From Peptoniphilus_A genitalis (lineage in GTDB: Bacteria; Bacillota; Clostridia; Tissierellales; Peptoniphilaceae), in the NCBI RefSeq assembly GCF_949769225.1, contig NZ_CATKPB010000003.1: a DNA stretch of 64,000 nt; one strand, 5' to 3'. Both the position numbers and the translations under genes were made by a program. Below are positions 1-7,515 of this stretch, in pieces. The notes under the pieces were generated by a model. The model saw nothing but the letters and a program-made list of their open reading frames with translations, searched no databases and was not told where the DNA came from. Within the stretch, counting starts at the first letter, position 1; every line of letters starts with the position of its first letter.

Positions 1-184
1 AAGTGTATTCGTCAACCGTAAAGGGTAACTCATAATCGTGAATGGCGTATTCCTCGTATTCATCATTCAAGCCGATTTTCTCTTTGACTTCTTCAAAATC
101 AATGGGAAAGGTAAACCAAGCACCGACTAATTCTCCTTCATTGTATTTACCTAAGTTGGCAATATAGACTTGCATATCGTCCAT
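1..184 (-). CDS. ardA: ArdA antirestriction protein, N-terminal part (runs off window)
   Basis: Reading leftward from the ATG at 184, the product begins MDDMQVYIANLGKYNEG and continues with GAWFTFPIDFEEVKEKIGLN. This is the characteristic start of ArdA (Orf18 of Tn916), a DNA-mimic protein that blocks type I restriction enzymes during conjugative entry. Only about 61 residues are inside the window. It lies downstream of the relaxase and orf19-like genes, as in Tn916. A type I restriction system is encoded at 44-51 kb of the same window, so the two may have met, but this is inference. Confidence 0.85.
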   Translation of the reverse strand, partial: MDDMQVYIANLGKYNEGELVGAWFTFPIDFEEVKEKIGLNDEYEEYAIHDYELPFTVDEYT

Positions 185-300
185 GTGTTCACGTCCTTTC
201 TTTGTAGAGATTCAAAAATCCCTACCGCACTTCGTTTGGTGTACCATTCTTTTGCGGAACATAAGAAAACCACTTATATTCCACAAAATAACGGTTTAAT

Positions 301-522
301 TTAAGCACCGATAATGCGATTAAATAGCTCTAATAAAATGTCTTTTACTCCAGCAGCGTTGAACACCAAGCCCACCGCAATAATCGCAATGATGAGAAAG
401 CCAATCAGTTTACTAAACTCACGCTTGAAGCCAAGATACAAGCCAATTACAACGATTGCTAAAAGTACCAGTGATTGAGCATTTGATAGAAACCAGTTAT
501 AAAGGTTTTGTCCAAAATTCAT
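301..522 (-). CDS. Small membrane protein, Tn916 Orf19-like
   Basis: A 73-residue protein with two hydrophobic segments (about residues 15-32 and 38-58), joined by a short basic loop. It sits between the relaxase and ardA, exactly where Tn916 carries orf19. A good ribosome site (GGAGAA) lies just upstream of the ATG. The role is unknown. By position and membrane character it probably belongs to the transfer region, but no catalytic motif is visible. Confidence 0.75.
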   Translation of the reverse strand: MNFGQNLYNWFLSNAQSLVLLAIVVIGLYLGFKREFSKLIGFLIIAIIAVGLVFNAAGVKDILLELFNRIIGA

Positions 523-564
523 AAAAATGTTCTCCTTTCTGTATGCAGTGAATTTGTATTTAAG

Positions 565-1740
565 TTATTTTTTTGTCGTTATCACGTCCTGTTCTTTTAC
601 CGACTGTTGCTTTAAAATCTGCTTGTGTCGGTCTGTCAGTTTCGCATGGTCGAGAATGTCTTTCACAACCTGCGTCTGGTTAATTTCATCAAGTGTAATA
701 GCAACCTTTAAGGTCGGGGCGACTTGATGAGATAGCCAGTTTAGTGTCCTTTGGAAAGAGTAAGGCTCTGGTTTTGTGGTTAGCTTTAATCGTTCACGAT
801 TGTTTCCAATAAACCATGCCCATTCTTCATTGAGTTTCCAATCGGAACGTGCTTTTGAATCGTCCTTATCCACAAAGCGGATATACCGATTGATAATCTT
901 AAAAGCTGTATGCTCTGGATTATCATAGACAAGTAAATCACGTACTGCATAATAGACACGCTCATTTTTTAGTCGGATTTCAAAACGGTTTTTAACCTCT
1001 GCGTCTTCAATGGGAATATCATTTTTCTTGTACTGCTCATAGTCCTTTTCATAGATACAGAAATAGACTTCGCTTTGTAATGAACCGATATAAAGCGTGT
1101 TTCCCATACATTCCTTTTCATCTTTGCGTACCAGTTCGCCACTGCGATAGCTCTTGAAACTGCGGAACACCGAAATACACTCTTCCTGTAGGCATTTTTC
1201 CGTCAGTGTGGGAATATTCAAAATCCCTGTTTTATCGTTGATGGCAAGGTCAAGGCGTTTCATCACGCCACCAGCCACCAAAGCGTCCATAAAGAACTCA
1301 TACCAGCTTCTTTGTTGTGCTAGAAGATAGCTTTCAAATTGTCTGCACCCACGACCTTTTAATTCCACCAGAACACCTTTGTCTATCTCATGAGAGCAGA
1401 GAACGAATATATCGCCTAAGGCATAATGTTCTGAATAAGAATAAAAGCCATAGTCTTCATGAAGAAAATAGGAAAGTTTCAATTGCAATATTTCTTCAAC
1501 CACATGCTGTACGTCCATTGTGGGAAAGCGAATCCTTACATAGTCAAAGAGCATTTCAAGTGGGGCATCGGGATTGAAGCGTTCCAGAGTTTCCCAAAGG
1601 GATTGTTGCAACTCGTCTGATGGCTTAACCTTGCCAGTTTCAATGTCGCTAAGATATTGCCTTGTAATGCCTGTAGCAATAGCCAGTCGGTTTTGAGATA
1701 GCCCATAAGCCAACCGTTTTTCCTTTAAATGCTGTATCAA
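565..1740 (-). CDS. mobT: MobT-type relaxase (Tn916 Orf20-like)
   Basis: A 391-residue protein that nicks oriT to start conjugative and rolling-circle replication of the element. Residues 5-45 form an XRE-type helix-turn-helix (LSQNRLAIATGITRQYLSDI). The remainder is a Rep_trans / RCR-type relaxase domain, with a DLAINDKTG motif near residue 173 followed by basic stretches. The length matches the long form of the Tn916-family relaxase. It lies directly downstream of the oriT hairpins and of the TcpA gene, the standard order for this family. An intrinsic-terminator-like hairpin (1772-1811) separates it from oriT and may limit transcription into the gene. Confidence 0.9.
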   Translation of the reverse strand: MIQHLKEKRLAYGLSQNRLAIATGITRQYLSDIETGKVKPSDELQQSLWETLERFNPDAPLEMLFDYVRIRFPTMDVQHVVEEILQLKLSYFLHEDYGFYSYSEHYALGDIFVLCSHEIDKGVLVELKGRGCRQFESYLLAQQRSWYEFFMDALVAGGVMKRLDLAINDKTGILNIPTLTEKCLQEECISVFRSFKSYRSGELVRKDEKECMGNTLYIGSLQSEVYFCIYEKDYEQYKKNDIPIEDAEVKNRFEIRLKNERVYYAVRDLLVYDNPEHTAFKIINRYIRFVDKDDSKARSDWKLNEEWAWFIGNNRERLKLTTKPEPYSFQRTLNWLSHQVAPTLKVAITLDEINQTQVVKDILDHAKLTDRHKQILKQQSVKEQDVITTKK

Positions 1741-1771
1741 AGTTTGTTCATTCAGTTAAATCCCTCCAATT

Positions 1772-1811
1772 AAAAAAGGTATGTCAACTATTGAAGCTCA
1801 TTTGACATACC
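1772..1811 (-). terminator. Perfect 10-bp stem with U tract between oriT and the relaxase gene
   Basis: GGTATGTCAA (1778-1787) pairs perfectly with TTGACATACC (1802-1811). On the minus strand the stem is followed at once by six T. It has the form of an intrinsic terminator or attenuator ahead of the relaxase gene. It could instead be part of the single-strand origin or relaxase recognition region of the element. Confidence 0.55.
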
Positions 1812-1879
1812 ACGAAATTTTCTAAACTCCTTGTAACCAAAGAATTTTCTGCTATTTTTTTGACTGTTTCCTGTCGATT

Positions 1880-1940
1880 TGTACCCCCCTGTTAGATACG
1901 GGGGGTTAGGTGCTGGCGTGGCTATCGCCACACCAGCCAG
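1880..1940. other. oriT: Origin of transfer (oriT) of the Tn916/ICEBs1 type
   Basis: Two inverted repeats lie between the coupling-ATPase gene and the relaxase gene. The first (1883-1906) has a 7-bp arm ACCCCCC with GGGGGGT around a 10-base loop. On the minus strand the loop ends in CTAACA, which matches, from memory, the nick-region consensus of ICEBs1 and Tn916. The second (1913-1936) pairs CTGGCGTGG with CCACACCAG, with one wobble. Position and sequence both agree with the known oriT location between orf21 and orf20. Confidence 0.8.
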
Positions 1941-1945
1941 CAAGA

Positions 1946-3340
1946 TCAGTCCACACCTGCGACTTTCGCTTCGCACGTCGCCTGCGTGGACTGTCTGCTG
2001 TTGGTTAGTTTTTTTATTTCCTCCAAAAAGTCATGACCTTTTGGTACTAAGGGAGTGTAAAATTCTGATATGACACTTGTTCCCACATCAACATAGCCAC
2101 GACCTTTGATTTGTTTTAAGAAGAAATCTTTTTGTACATCACTGCCAAACATCATGCCATAGCCCATTTCAGACATTCTTCCAAGTGCCACTCTGAAATT
2201 AAACTGGTCACGGATTCCGTCGCCTAAATATTTTGCGTCTGGACGTTGACAAGCCAGTATTAAAAAGAAGCCAGCTTGACGACCTAACATGACAATCTGT
2301 TTGAGCTTGTTTAAGACTGCGGTATTTTCTTTATTTCCCAGCATTTCCATGAAAGCCACGTATTCATCAAAGATAAGAAAGTTTGCAGGAAGTCCTAAGT
2401 AGGCATAGTTCTCGCCAGTCTTATAGTTTTCCATCTCTTTCATAGCTTCACTTCGTGCCATCATTTCATCATAGAAACGGTCAATGCAGGAGAGCATATC
2501 TTCTTTTCTGTAGTAGACATTCCCCATCACAGAGCCTAAGTCGGCAAGGTCGGCGTTCTTTGGGTCAAGAATATAGAGCTTAGAATCTGTATAAAGCAAG
2601 GCTTCAATCAGTGTCAGTATAAAGTAAGTTTTACCGCCACCTGTACCACCAGCTATGAGCATGTGAGGGAGCTTGTCATATTCCCACCATACGTTTTCCA
2701 TCAAGCGTAGTTTGCCATCTTTGGCTTGGACTTCATCAATAGAAATACGACTGGCGATGGTGTCATAGAGCAGGGTATATTCCACATAAGAATCTTTTAA
2801 CTCTTTATCCGTCAGCTCACAGTACAATCCGCTTTCTAATTTCTTTTCCAAGTGTAGGAGCTGGTCTTGATATTTTCCTAGCGTGATTTCCACTCGCATC
2901 TGTATTAAACCATCTTTAAGGCGATAAAATATTTTGGGAAAGTAGGTTATCTTTTCCTTAGTACGACTGGACGAATCTTTGAAGAAGCCATCTGTTTTGA
3001 CCTGTTCCGATTCATACCACTTGTTTTCAAGTACCATCTTAGCCAGCTTTTGACGGTGGTACAGTTGTTTTACTGTATCATATCTATATCTTTTGAATAG
3101 AAATGCCACCAGCAAGCAGACAAGAATTGCGACACTAACACTAATAACTAAATAGGGAATGTGAATCTTGTCTACTTGTGATAGGTTAAAGTCCTGCCAG
3201 TTAATCTGCTGGATTGTCTTCACATGAAACAGTCCGATAACCAGCAGGAAAATTGGCAGTAAGGACGCTACTGTAAAATGAAAGACTAAATCCTTGTCAC
3301 TTGGGCGAATCCTTTTACCACGAATGCCAAACTGTTTCAT
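1946..3340 (-). CDS. tcpA: TcpA/FtsK-family coupling ATPase (Tn916 Orf21-like)
   Basis: A 464-residue DNA-translocating coupling protein that hands the relaxase-DNA complex to the conjugation machine at the membrane. Two N-terminal membrane segments (about residues 22-44 and 62-84) precede the motor domain. The Walker A motif reads GGTGGGKT (near residue 231) and the Walker B region reads FLIFDEYVAF. FtsK/SpoIIIE-type residues follow (ILACQRPDAKYL). It begins 39 bases after the stop of the second DUF961 gene, consistent with one transfer operon. The 3' end abuts oriT. Confidence 0.9.
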   Translation of the reverse strand: MKQFGIRGKRIRPSDKDLVFHFTVASLLPIFLLVIGLFHVKTIQQINWQDFNLSQVDKIHIPYLVISVSVAILVCLLVAFLFKRYRYDTVKQLYHRQKLAKMVLENKWYESEQVKTDGFFKDSSSRTKEKITYFPKIFYRLKDGLIQMRVEITLGKYQDQLLHLEKKLESGLYCELTDKELKDSYVEYTLLYDTIASRISIDEVQAKDGKLRLMENVWWEYDKLPHMLIAGGTGGGKTYFILTLIEALLYTDSKLYILDPKNADLADLGSVMGNVYYRKEDMLSCIDRFYDEMMARSEAMKEMENYKTGENYAYLGLPANFLIFDEYVAFMEMLGNKENTAVLNKLKQIVMLGRQAGFFLILACQRPDAKYLGDGIRDQFNFRVALGRMSEMGYGMMFGSDVQKDFFLKQIKGRGYVDVGTSVISEFYTPLVPKGHDFLEEIKKLTNSRQSTQATCEAKVAGVD

Positions 3341-3379
3341 GCGGGATTTCCTCCTTTCTCTCTAGTGGAAGTAGCATGA

Positions 3380-3766
3380 CTATTTATCCGTGGCTGGCTC
3401 TTTTTTAGGTTGTGGCTGATTTTTAAAGGTACTGGAATCTTTCGTCAATACAATATCGTCTGCCTTGATATACCAGTCAACATCTGCCCCTCGGAAGGTA
3501 GCGGTAGCGACGGTATCTGCAACTGGATTGATGATTTCCACTTTTGCGTTATAGTCAAACTCTTTCAAAGGAACACTGGCAGGAATACTCACTTGAATCA
3601 TACGTCCTTGCCCTTTGGATTTTAAATCATAGGTACGTTCTTTGATTTCATCTGAAACCGTACCGTCGTCATTTTGGATTCGTACTTCACGACGGAGTGC
3701 TGAAAACTTTAATTCTCCAAATGTAGCGTCTTTATCTAATACAATGCCATTAGGTAATCTCATCAT
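3380..3766 (-). CDS. DUF961 protein, Tn916 Orf22-like
   Basis: A 128-residue acidic-to-neutral protein beginning MMRLPNGIVLDKDATFGELKF, a DUF961 (YdcP-like) protein present as two paralogues at the head of Tn916-family transfer operons. No membrane segment or catalytic motif is visible. It follows the Orf23-like paralogue by 15 bases. The molecular role is not established; family members are conserved in conjugative elements with MobT/TcpA. Confidence 0.85.
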   Translation of the reverse strand: MMRLPNGIVLDKDATFGELKFSALRREVRIQNDDGTVSDEIKERTYDLKSKGQGRMIQVSIPASVPLKEFDYNAKVEIINPVADTVATATFRGADVDWYIKADDIVLTKDSSTFKNQPQPKKEPATDK

Positions 3767-3781
3767 TTTTCCTCTCTTTCT

Positions 3782-4096
3782 TTATTCTTTTATCATGTCG
3801 TCCGCATGTAAAAGGTAATTTGTGAATCCACGAGTACCAATTTTATAGCCCTCTGCGGTAATACGTGGATTGACTAACATTACACGTTCCTCAAAGCCGA
3901 AATGTTTTTCTCCAGCTTCAGCAGGAAGCACCACCACAATATCATCTGCTCTTTGAACGTCAGAATAGAGGTTGTAGCTTCGAGATAAGACAGTTAATTG
4001 TCCGTTGATTCTTCGCTGTTCTACTTTATCCTCGCCAGCAAATTCTAAATTGCCAAATGTTTTTTCCATGTTGGGAATCACAAATTTAAGTTCCAT
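3782..4096 (-). CDS. DUF961 protein, Tn916 Orf23-like
   Basis: A 104-residue DUF961 protein (MELKFVIPNMEKTFGNLEFA), the first long gene of the transfer operon. It resembles the downstream 128-residue protein in its shared EFAG/TFGELKF-type beginning and in the NPRITAEGYKIGTRGF-type region. No function can be read from the sequence beyond family membership. Confidence 0.85.
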   Translation of the reverse strand: MELKFVIPNMEKTFGNLEFAGEDKVEQRRINGQLTVLSRSYNLYSDVQRADDIVVVLPAEAGEKHFGFEERVMLVNPRITAEGYKIGTRGFTNYLLHADDMIKE

Positions 4097-4117
4097 ATTT
4101 TTACCTATCCTTTCTTT

Positions 4118-4198
4118 TTATTGTTTGATAAATCTTGTTTGTTTGATGGTCTTAAAGGGAGGGGAGCGACCTTTTGATTCTTGATTTTCTGTTTTCAT
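4118..4198 (-). CDS. Possible 26-residue leader peptide at head of transfer operon
   Basis: An ATG at 4198 has a GGAAG ribosome site 8 bases upstream and opens a 26-codon frame (MKTENQESKGRSPPFKTIKQ...) ending at TAA 4118-4120, 21 bases before the next start. It is basic and hydrophilic. Its place between a terminator hairpin and the first transfer gene suggests a leader or a small transfer-operon peptide. It is too short to assign with confidence. Confidence 0.4.
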   Translation of the reverse strand: MKTENQESKGRSPPFKTIKQTRFIKQ

Positions 4199-4225
4199 AA
4201 GTTCACTTCCTTTCAAATATTGGGT

Positions 4226-4259
4226 AAAAAAATAGACACCTCATTTTTTGAAGTGTCTA
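4226..4259 (-). terminator. Intrinsic terminator at the outer end of the conjugative element
   Basis: TAGACAC (4233-4239) pairs with GTGTCTA (4253-4259). A TC/GA extension follows after one mismatch, and on the minus strand the stem is followed by seven T. It lies upstream of the transfer genes, so it would block read-through entering from the chromosome or from the other end of the circular form. Confidence 0.7.
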
Positions 4260-4459
4260 CCTATTAAATATTCAATTTTATTGGAAGTATCTTTGTATCT
4301 TCACTTTTCAAGGATAAATCGTCGTATCAAAGCTCATTCATAAGTAGTAAATTAGTAGTAAATTGAGTGGTTTTGACCTTGATAAAGTGTGATAAGTCCA
4401 GTGTTTATGCGGATAATTAGATTTTTATACTGTTTTTATCATAAAAATTATTTAAAGAT

Positions 4460-4488
4460 TTGTATTATAAATTATTTCCAATTATACT
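4460..4488 (+). promoter_or_regulatory. Putative promoter of the PhnA-like gene
   Basis: TTGTAT (4460-4465), a 17-base spacer and TATACT (4483-4488) lie about 30 bases before the ATG at 4519. The promoter is on the chromosomal side of the inferred element end, so the gene probably stays expressed despite the insertion. Confidence 0.5.
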
Positions 4489-4518
4489 TAAGTTAAGATA
4501 TTTGAAAGGATGAGATAA

Positions 4519-4839
4519 ATGTATAAGTGCCCAAATTGTGGATCAGAATATGGCTATTTTGATAATGTTGCTTATAACTGTCCAGAGTGTGGACATGTTT
4601 GGACTGACCTTTGCCTTGAAGAGAACAAGGTTCTCGATGCCAATGGTAATGAACTTAAGACTGGCGATAGCGTTGTGACTATTAAGGACTTAAAGTTTGG
4701 CAAGGACACTATGAAGAGGGGAACTAAGATTAACAACATTAGGATTCTCGACGAAGAAGTAAAGGGTCATGATATTGACGCCAAGACTAAGGAGTTCGGT
4801 GGAATTTATCTTAAGTCTTCCGTTGTTAAAAAAGCTTAA
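4519..4839 (+). CDS. PhnA/YjdM-family zinc-ribbon protein
   Basis: A 106-residue protein with an N-terminal zinc ribbon (CPNCGSEY near residues 4-11 and CPECGHVW near 21-28). It is followed by the PhnA/YjdM C-terminal beta domain (LKTGDSVVTIKDLKFG and a VKGHDIDAKTKEFGGIYLKSSVVKK end). The family is conserved but its biochemical role is unsettled; the old name for alkylphosphonate use is not supported by any phn operon here. The length is typical. It is monocistronic, with its own promoter and terminator, and is the first chromosomal gene next to the conjugative element. Confidence 0.85.
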   Translation: MYKCPNCGSEYGYFDNVAYNCPECGHVWTDLCLEENKVLDANGNELKTGDSVVTIKDLKFGKDTMKRGTKINNIRILDEEVKGHDIDAKTKEFGGIYLKSSVVKKA

Positions 4840-4845
4840 ATTTTT

Positions 4846-4869
4846 GTGCCAAGTATTGGCACTTTTTTT
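4846..4869 (+). terminator. Terminator of the PhnA-like gene
   Basis: GTGCCAA (4846-4852) pairs with TTGGCAC (4856-4862) around a 3-base loop, followed by seven T. Confidence 0.85.
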
Positions 4870-5077
4870 ATTTTTTAATTGCAAAATTATTTTGTAGTTT
4901 TAATTCTAAAGTTAATTAAGTGATATATCTAATAGACTTATTTAATTTAATTTTCATTTTATAAAATTATTCTCATTCAAATATTTTTGTATCTTTTCTT
5001 TCTTGCAGCCATTTTCAAAAAATATTTAATAAAAATAAATTTAAAAAGATTTCTCCAAAAAATTATACATTTCCATG

Positions 5078-5097
5078 AAAAAAGGAGCCGAAGCTCC
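5078..5097 (-). terminator. Terminator of the NlpC/P60 gene
   Basis: On the minus strand GGAGC, a TTCG tetraloop and GCTCC (5084-5097) are followed by a run of T. This is a very stable compact hairpin just after the stop codon. Confidence 0.85.
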
Positions 5098-5105
5098 CTT
5101 ATATT

Positions 5106-6569
5106 TTACATATTTTTAATTCTTAGGGCCTTGTAACCTGCCTTTCTAACTGGAGCAACTCTAACTCCAGCCCTTGGCACAGATTCAACAACCTTTCCAT
5201 CTCCAATATAAATCATTATGTGGTCTCCTGCCTTGTTTAAGAGGTCTCCTCTTTTAAGTTGACTCATGGGAACTTCCTGAACCAAAGGTGATCCTTCAAT
5301 AAGCCATGAGTAGGCTGGTGCTATTGGAAAACCTGCAAATTCTGCTGCAGTACCAACTAGGCCTGAACAGTCAAATTGATCGTAGGAAAAACCTTGAACA
5401 CTTAGGGCATAATTAATCATGTGGTCAATTTTTTCATTGTAAGAATTTGGGCCTGTAAAGTACCACCAGGACCAACCGATGTTTTCACCCTTCTTGGCAA
5501 GGGCAAAAATTTGTCCCCTATCAGCTGTAAAATCCTTGAGATTTGATGACGGTCCATAAAGATAGTTTCTAACTTCAGAAGCCTTTACACCAACAAGTTC
5601 ACTAACTCCATTTATCTTTGGAGCAGTATCAACGAAGGTTATATAAGCGACCTTATAGGCATCTTTTTGGCCTGGAATTTTTTCTCCACGAATAAGGGGA
5701 ACTAGGATATTTTTCTTCACCCACTTGTTTAAATAAGCTTGAGTGAGACTTGTGTCATAGCCATCAATATAAATCGTCTTGGCCTTTAAGTTGTCAAGGT
5801 CAAAATATAAAATCCCTGTTCCCTGTGGAATATTAACTTGTGAGGAAGTCTTCTTGAAGTTTGTAATTCTTGAATTTTTAATTTCTGCTACATAACCTGG
5901 CTTTAGGTTGAGATTGCGGTCAAGATTCTTTGGAGGAAAATAAATTAAATCTTCTTCTGATGCAAAGACTTGTGATGAGTTTTGACTTTCATTAAGTCCG
6001 GCTTGCTTATTATCTGTCCTAATATTTTTTTCTAACTCTGAATTTAGATTATCTAAAAGCTTTTCGTCACTTGGAAGCTTTGGATTTAATATGACAGACT
6101 TCCTAAGTGAGTCGTAATAAACTTTTATATCTAAGGCAGCTGCTAAATCTCTAAGCTTAAAATAATTATTTCCATCAATATTGTAGCCAGAAATTTGAAC
6201 TTCCTTGCCGTCTATAAATATCTTTTGCTTACTTGGAAGGGCTTCCTTTGGCCCAGAAATTTTTTCACTTGGAAGGCTAGTAAAATCCCCATAGGACTTC
6301 TTTGTAAAAATTTCAATGGCATTTTTGTCGCCATTGTATTTTACATCAAACTTCTTCACAGTATCATTCATATAGGATGCAAAGTTACGGAGTTTAAAGT
6401 AATTGTAGTCCTCTATGATGTAGGTTGAAAAAGTGTAGTTAGTTGCATTGCCATCCTCAACAATAATATCCATCTTTGAAGAATTATTTGGCAGGGCCTT
6501 TTCTGCAAAAATATTGCTTGGAATGATTAGGCTTAAGACTAAGCCAAGTAAAACTAAGGTTTTTTTCAT
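5106..6569 (-). CDS. Secreted NlpC/P60 peptidoglycan hydrolase with copper-amine-oxidase-like N domains
   Basis: The start is placed at the ATG at 6569, which has GGAG at the right distance, rather than an in-frame TTG further upstream; this gives 487 residues. A signal peptide (MKKTLVLLGLVLSLIIPSNI) ends near residue 23. Two copper amine oxidase N-terminal-like repeats follow (about residues 32-95 and 120-165, each with a YFKLR(N/D) motif); they are thought to be wall- or substrate-binding. The C-terminal NlpC/P60 domain has the catalytic cysteine in DCSG (residue 401) and histidine in GDHIMIY (450), as in D,L-endopeptidases that cut stem peptides. The gene stands alone, with its own terminator. 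Confidence 0.88.
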   Translation of the reverse strand: MKKTLVLLGLVLSLIIPSNIFAEKALPNNSSKMDIIVEDGNATNYTFSTYIIEDYNYFKLRNFASYMNDTVKKFDVKYNGDKNAIEIFTKKSYGDFTSLPSEKISGPKEALPSKQKIFIDGKEVQISGYNIDGNNYFKLRDLAAALDIKVYYDSLRKSVILNPKLPSDEKLLDNLNSELEKNIRTDNKQAGLNESQNSSQVFASEEDLIYFPPKNLDRNLNLKPGYVAEIKNSRITNFKKTSSQVNIPQGTGILYFDLDNLKAKTIYIDGYDTSLTQAYLNKWVKKNILVPLIRGEKIPGQKDAYKVAYITFVDTAPKINGVSELVGVKASEVRNYLYGPSSNLKDFTADRGQIFALAKKGENIGWSWWYFTGPNSYNEKIDHMINYALSVQGFSYDQFDCSGLVGTAAEFAGFPIAPAYSWLIEGSPLVQEVPMSQLKRGDLLNKAGDHIMIYIGDGKVVESVPRAGVRVAPVRKAGYKALRIKNM

Positions 6570-6697
6570 AAATTTCTCCTTTCTCAATTTATTCTGTTAA
6601 ATCAATTTTATCAGATAAGGTCTCTCTTAGCTACAATGTAAGAATTTATTCAAAAACTTAAAATTTTTAATTTTTTTTATAAAAACTTGCCCTCAAC

Positions 6698-6726
6698 TTG
6701 CTAACTTCTTCCTTATGCCTTAAAAT
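6698..6726 (+). promoter_or_regulatory. Putative xpt promoter
   Basis: TTGCTA (6698-6703), a 17-base spacer and TAAAAT (6721-6726) are followed by the GAGGTG ribosome site and the ATG at 6743. This would leave a leader of only about ten bases, with no room for a purine riboswitch. Confidence 0.4.
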
Positions 6727-6742
6727 ATTCTAGAGGTGTAAA

Positions 6743-7315
6743 ATGAAATTATTAGAAGAAAGAATTATAAATGACGGTAGAATTTTAGATGGAAATATTG
6801 TTAAGGTAGATTCATTTTTAAATCACCAACTTGACATAAAGTTCTTGGACAAGCTTGCTGAAGAGATGGCAGTATATTTTAAGGACAAAAAAATAAACAA
6901 GATACTTACTATTGAAGCAAGTGGGATTGCCCTAGCAACTGTTGCTTCAAAACACTTTGACGATGCCATGGTGGTCTTTTGCAAGAAGCAAAAAACTTTA
7001 AACATTGGCGACGATGTTTACGAGTCAAAGGTTGAGTCCTACACTACAAAGAAAAATTATACTATCACGGTTTCCAAGAGATTTTTATCTCCTGAGGACA
7101 ATTTACTTATTATTGACGACTTCCTAGCAGAAGGAAATGCGCTAAAGGGTTTGATCGATGTTTCAAAGCAAGCAGGTGCTACAATATCTGGTGTATCTGT
7201 TGCTATTGAAAAGGGCTTCCAAGATGGTGGCAAGATTATTAGAGATATGGGCTACGACCTTCTCTCCCTTGCAATTATTGATTCCATTGAAGATGGTAAG
7301 ATTACTTTTAGATAA
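6743..7315 (+). CDS. xpt: Xanthine phosphoribosyltransferase
   Basis: A 190-residue cytoplasmic purine-salvage enzyme that joins xanthine to PRPP to form XMP. The type I PRT PRPP loop is visible as IIDDFLAEGNA (residues 123-133), and the N-terminus (MKLLEERIINDGRILDGNIV) and length fit the Xpt family. It is monocistronic and ends at a strong terminator. In many Firmicutes xpt follows a guanine riboswitch and precedes a xanthine permease; neither is seen here. Confidence 0.93.
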   Translation: MKLLEERIINDGRILDGNIVKVDSFLNHQLDIKFLDKLAEEMAVYFKDKKINKILTIEASGIALATVASKHFDDAMVVFCKKQKTLNIGDDVYESKVESYTTKKNYTITVSKRFLSPEDNLLIIDDFLAEGNALKGLIDVSKQAGATISGVSVAIEKGFQDGGKIIRDMGYDLLSLAIIDSIEDGKITFR

Positions 7316-7336
7316 GTTGTTTGTTACTTAAGTCAT

Positions 7337-7375
7337 AAGCTCCCCTATGTTTTAAAAAACATTGGGAGCTTTTTT
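7337..7375 (+). terminator. xpt terminator
   Basis: AAGCTCCC (7337-7344) pairs with GGGAGCTT (7364-7371), with an inner ATGTTTT/AAAACAT stem, followed by T residues. Confidence 0.85.
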
Positions 7376-7465
7376 ATTTTGCTTATATTTAATTCTTCTA
7401 CTTAGCAATAATTTTTTATTAAGTCCTAATAACTTATGAGCCTCTACAAAAAAATTTTCACAAAT

Positions 7466-7488
7466 AAAAAAACCGAGATTTCTCTCGG
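7466..7488 (-). terminator. telA terminator
   Basis: On the minus strand CCGAG and CTCGG (7473-7488) close a 6-base loop and are followed by seven T. It sits 28 bases past the telA stop. Confidence 0.85.
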
Positions 7489-7515
7489 CTCTTATCATCT
7501 TATTAACTTTTAAAC

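Larger units (their letters stand above)
1..4440. mobile_element. One end of a Tn916-family integrative conjugative element
   Basis: The gene order on the minus strand is DUF961, DUF961, FtsK-like coupling ATPase, oriT, MobT relaxase, small membrane protein, ArdA. This is the Tn916 orf23-orf18 order. The outer part (about 4330-4440) has the closely spaced direct repeats AAGTAGTAAATT and TAGTAGTAAATTGAG (4339-4366), typical of integrase arm sites at a Tn916 end, followed by an AT-rich stretch. Chromosomal sequence with the promoter of a PhnA-like gene begins after about 4440. The exact junction cannot be fixed without an empty site, and the rest of the element lies outside the window. Confidence 0.85.

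Noticed and set aside
527..727. 66-residue hydrophobic frame opposite the relaxase 3' end
   Set aside because: It overlaps the relaxase gene on the other strand and looks like a shadow frame with no ribosome site.
6600..6742. Purine riboswitch before xpt
   Set aside because: No conserved guanine/adenine aptamer core or terminator hairpin is visible, and the likely promoter leaves a leader of about ten bases.
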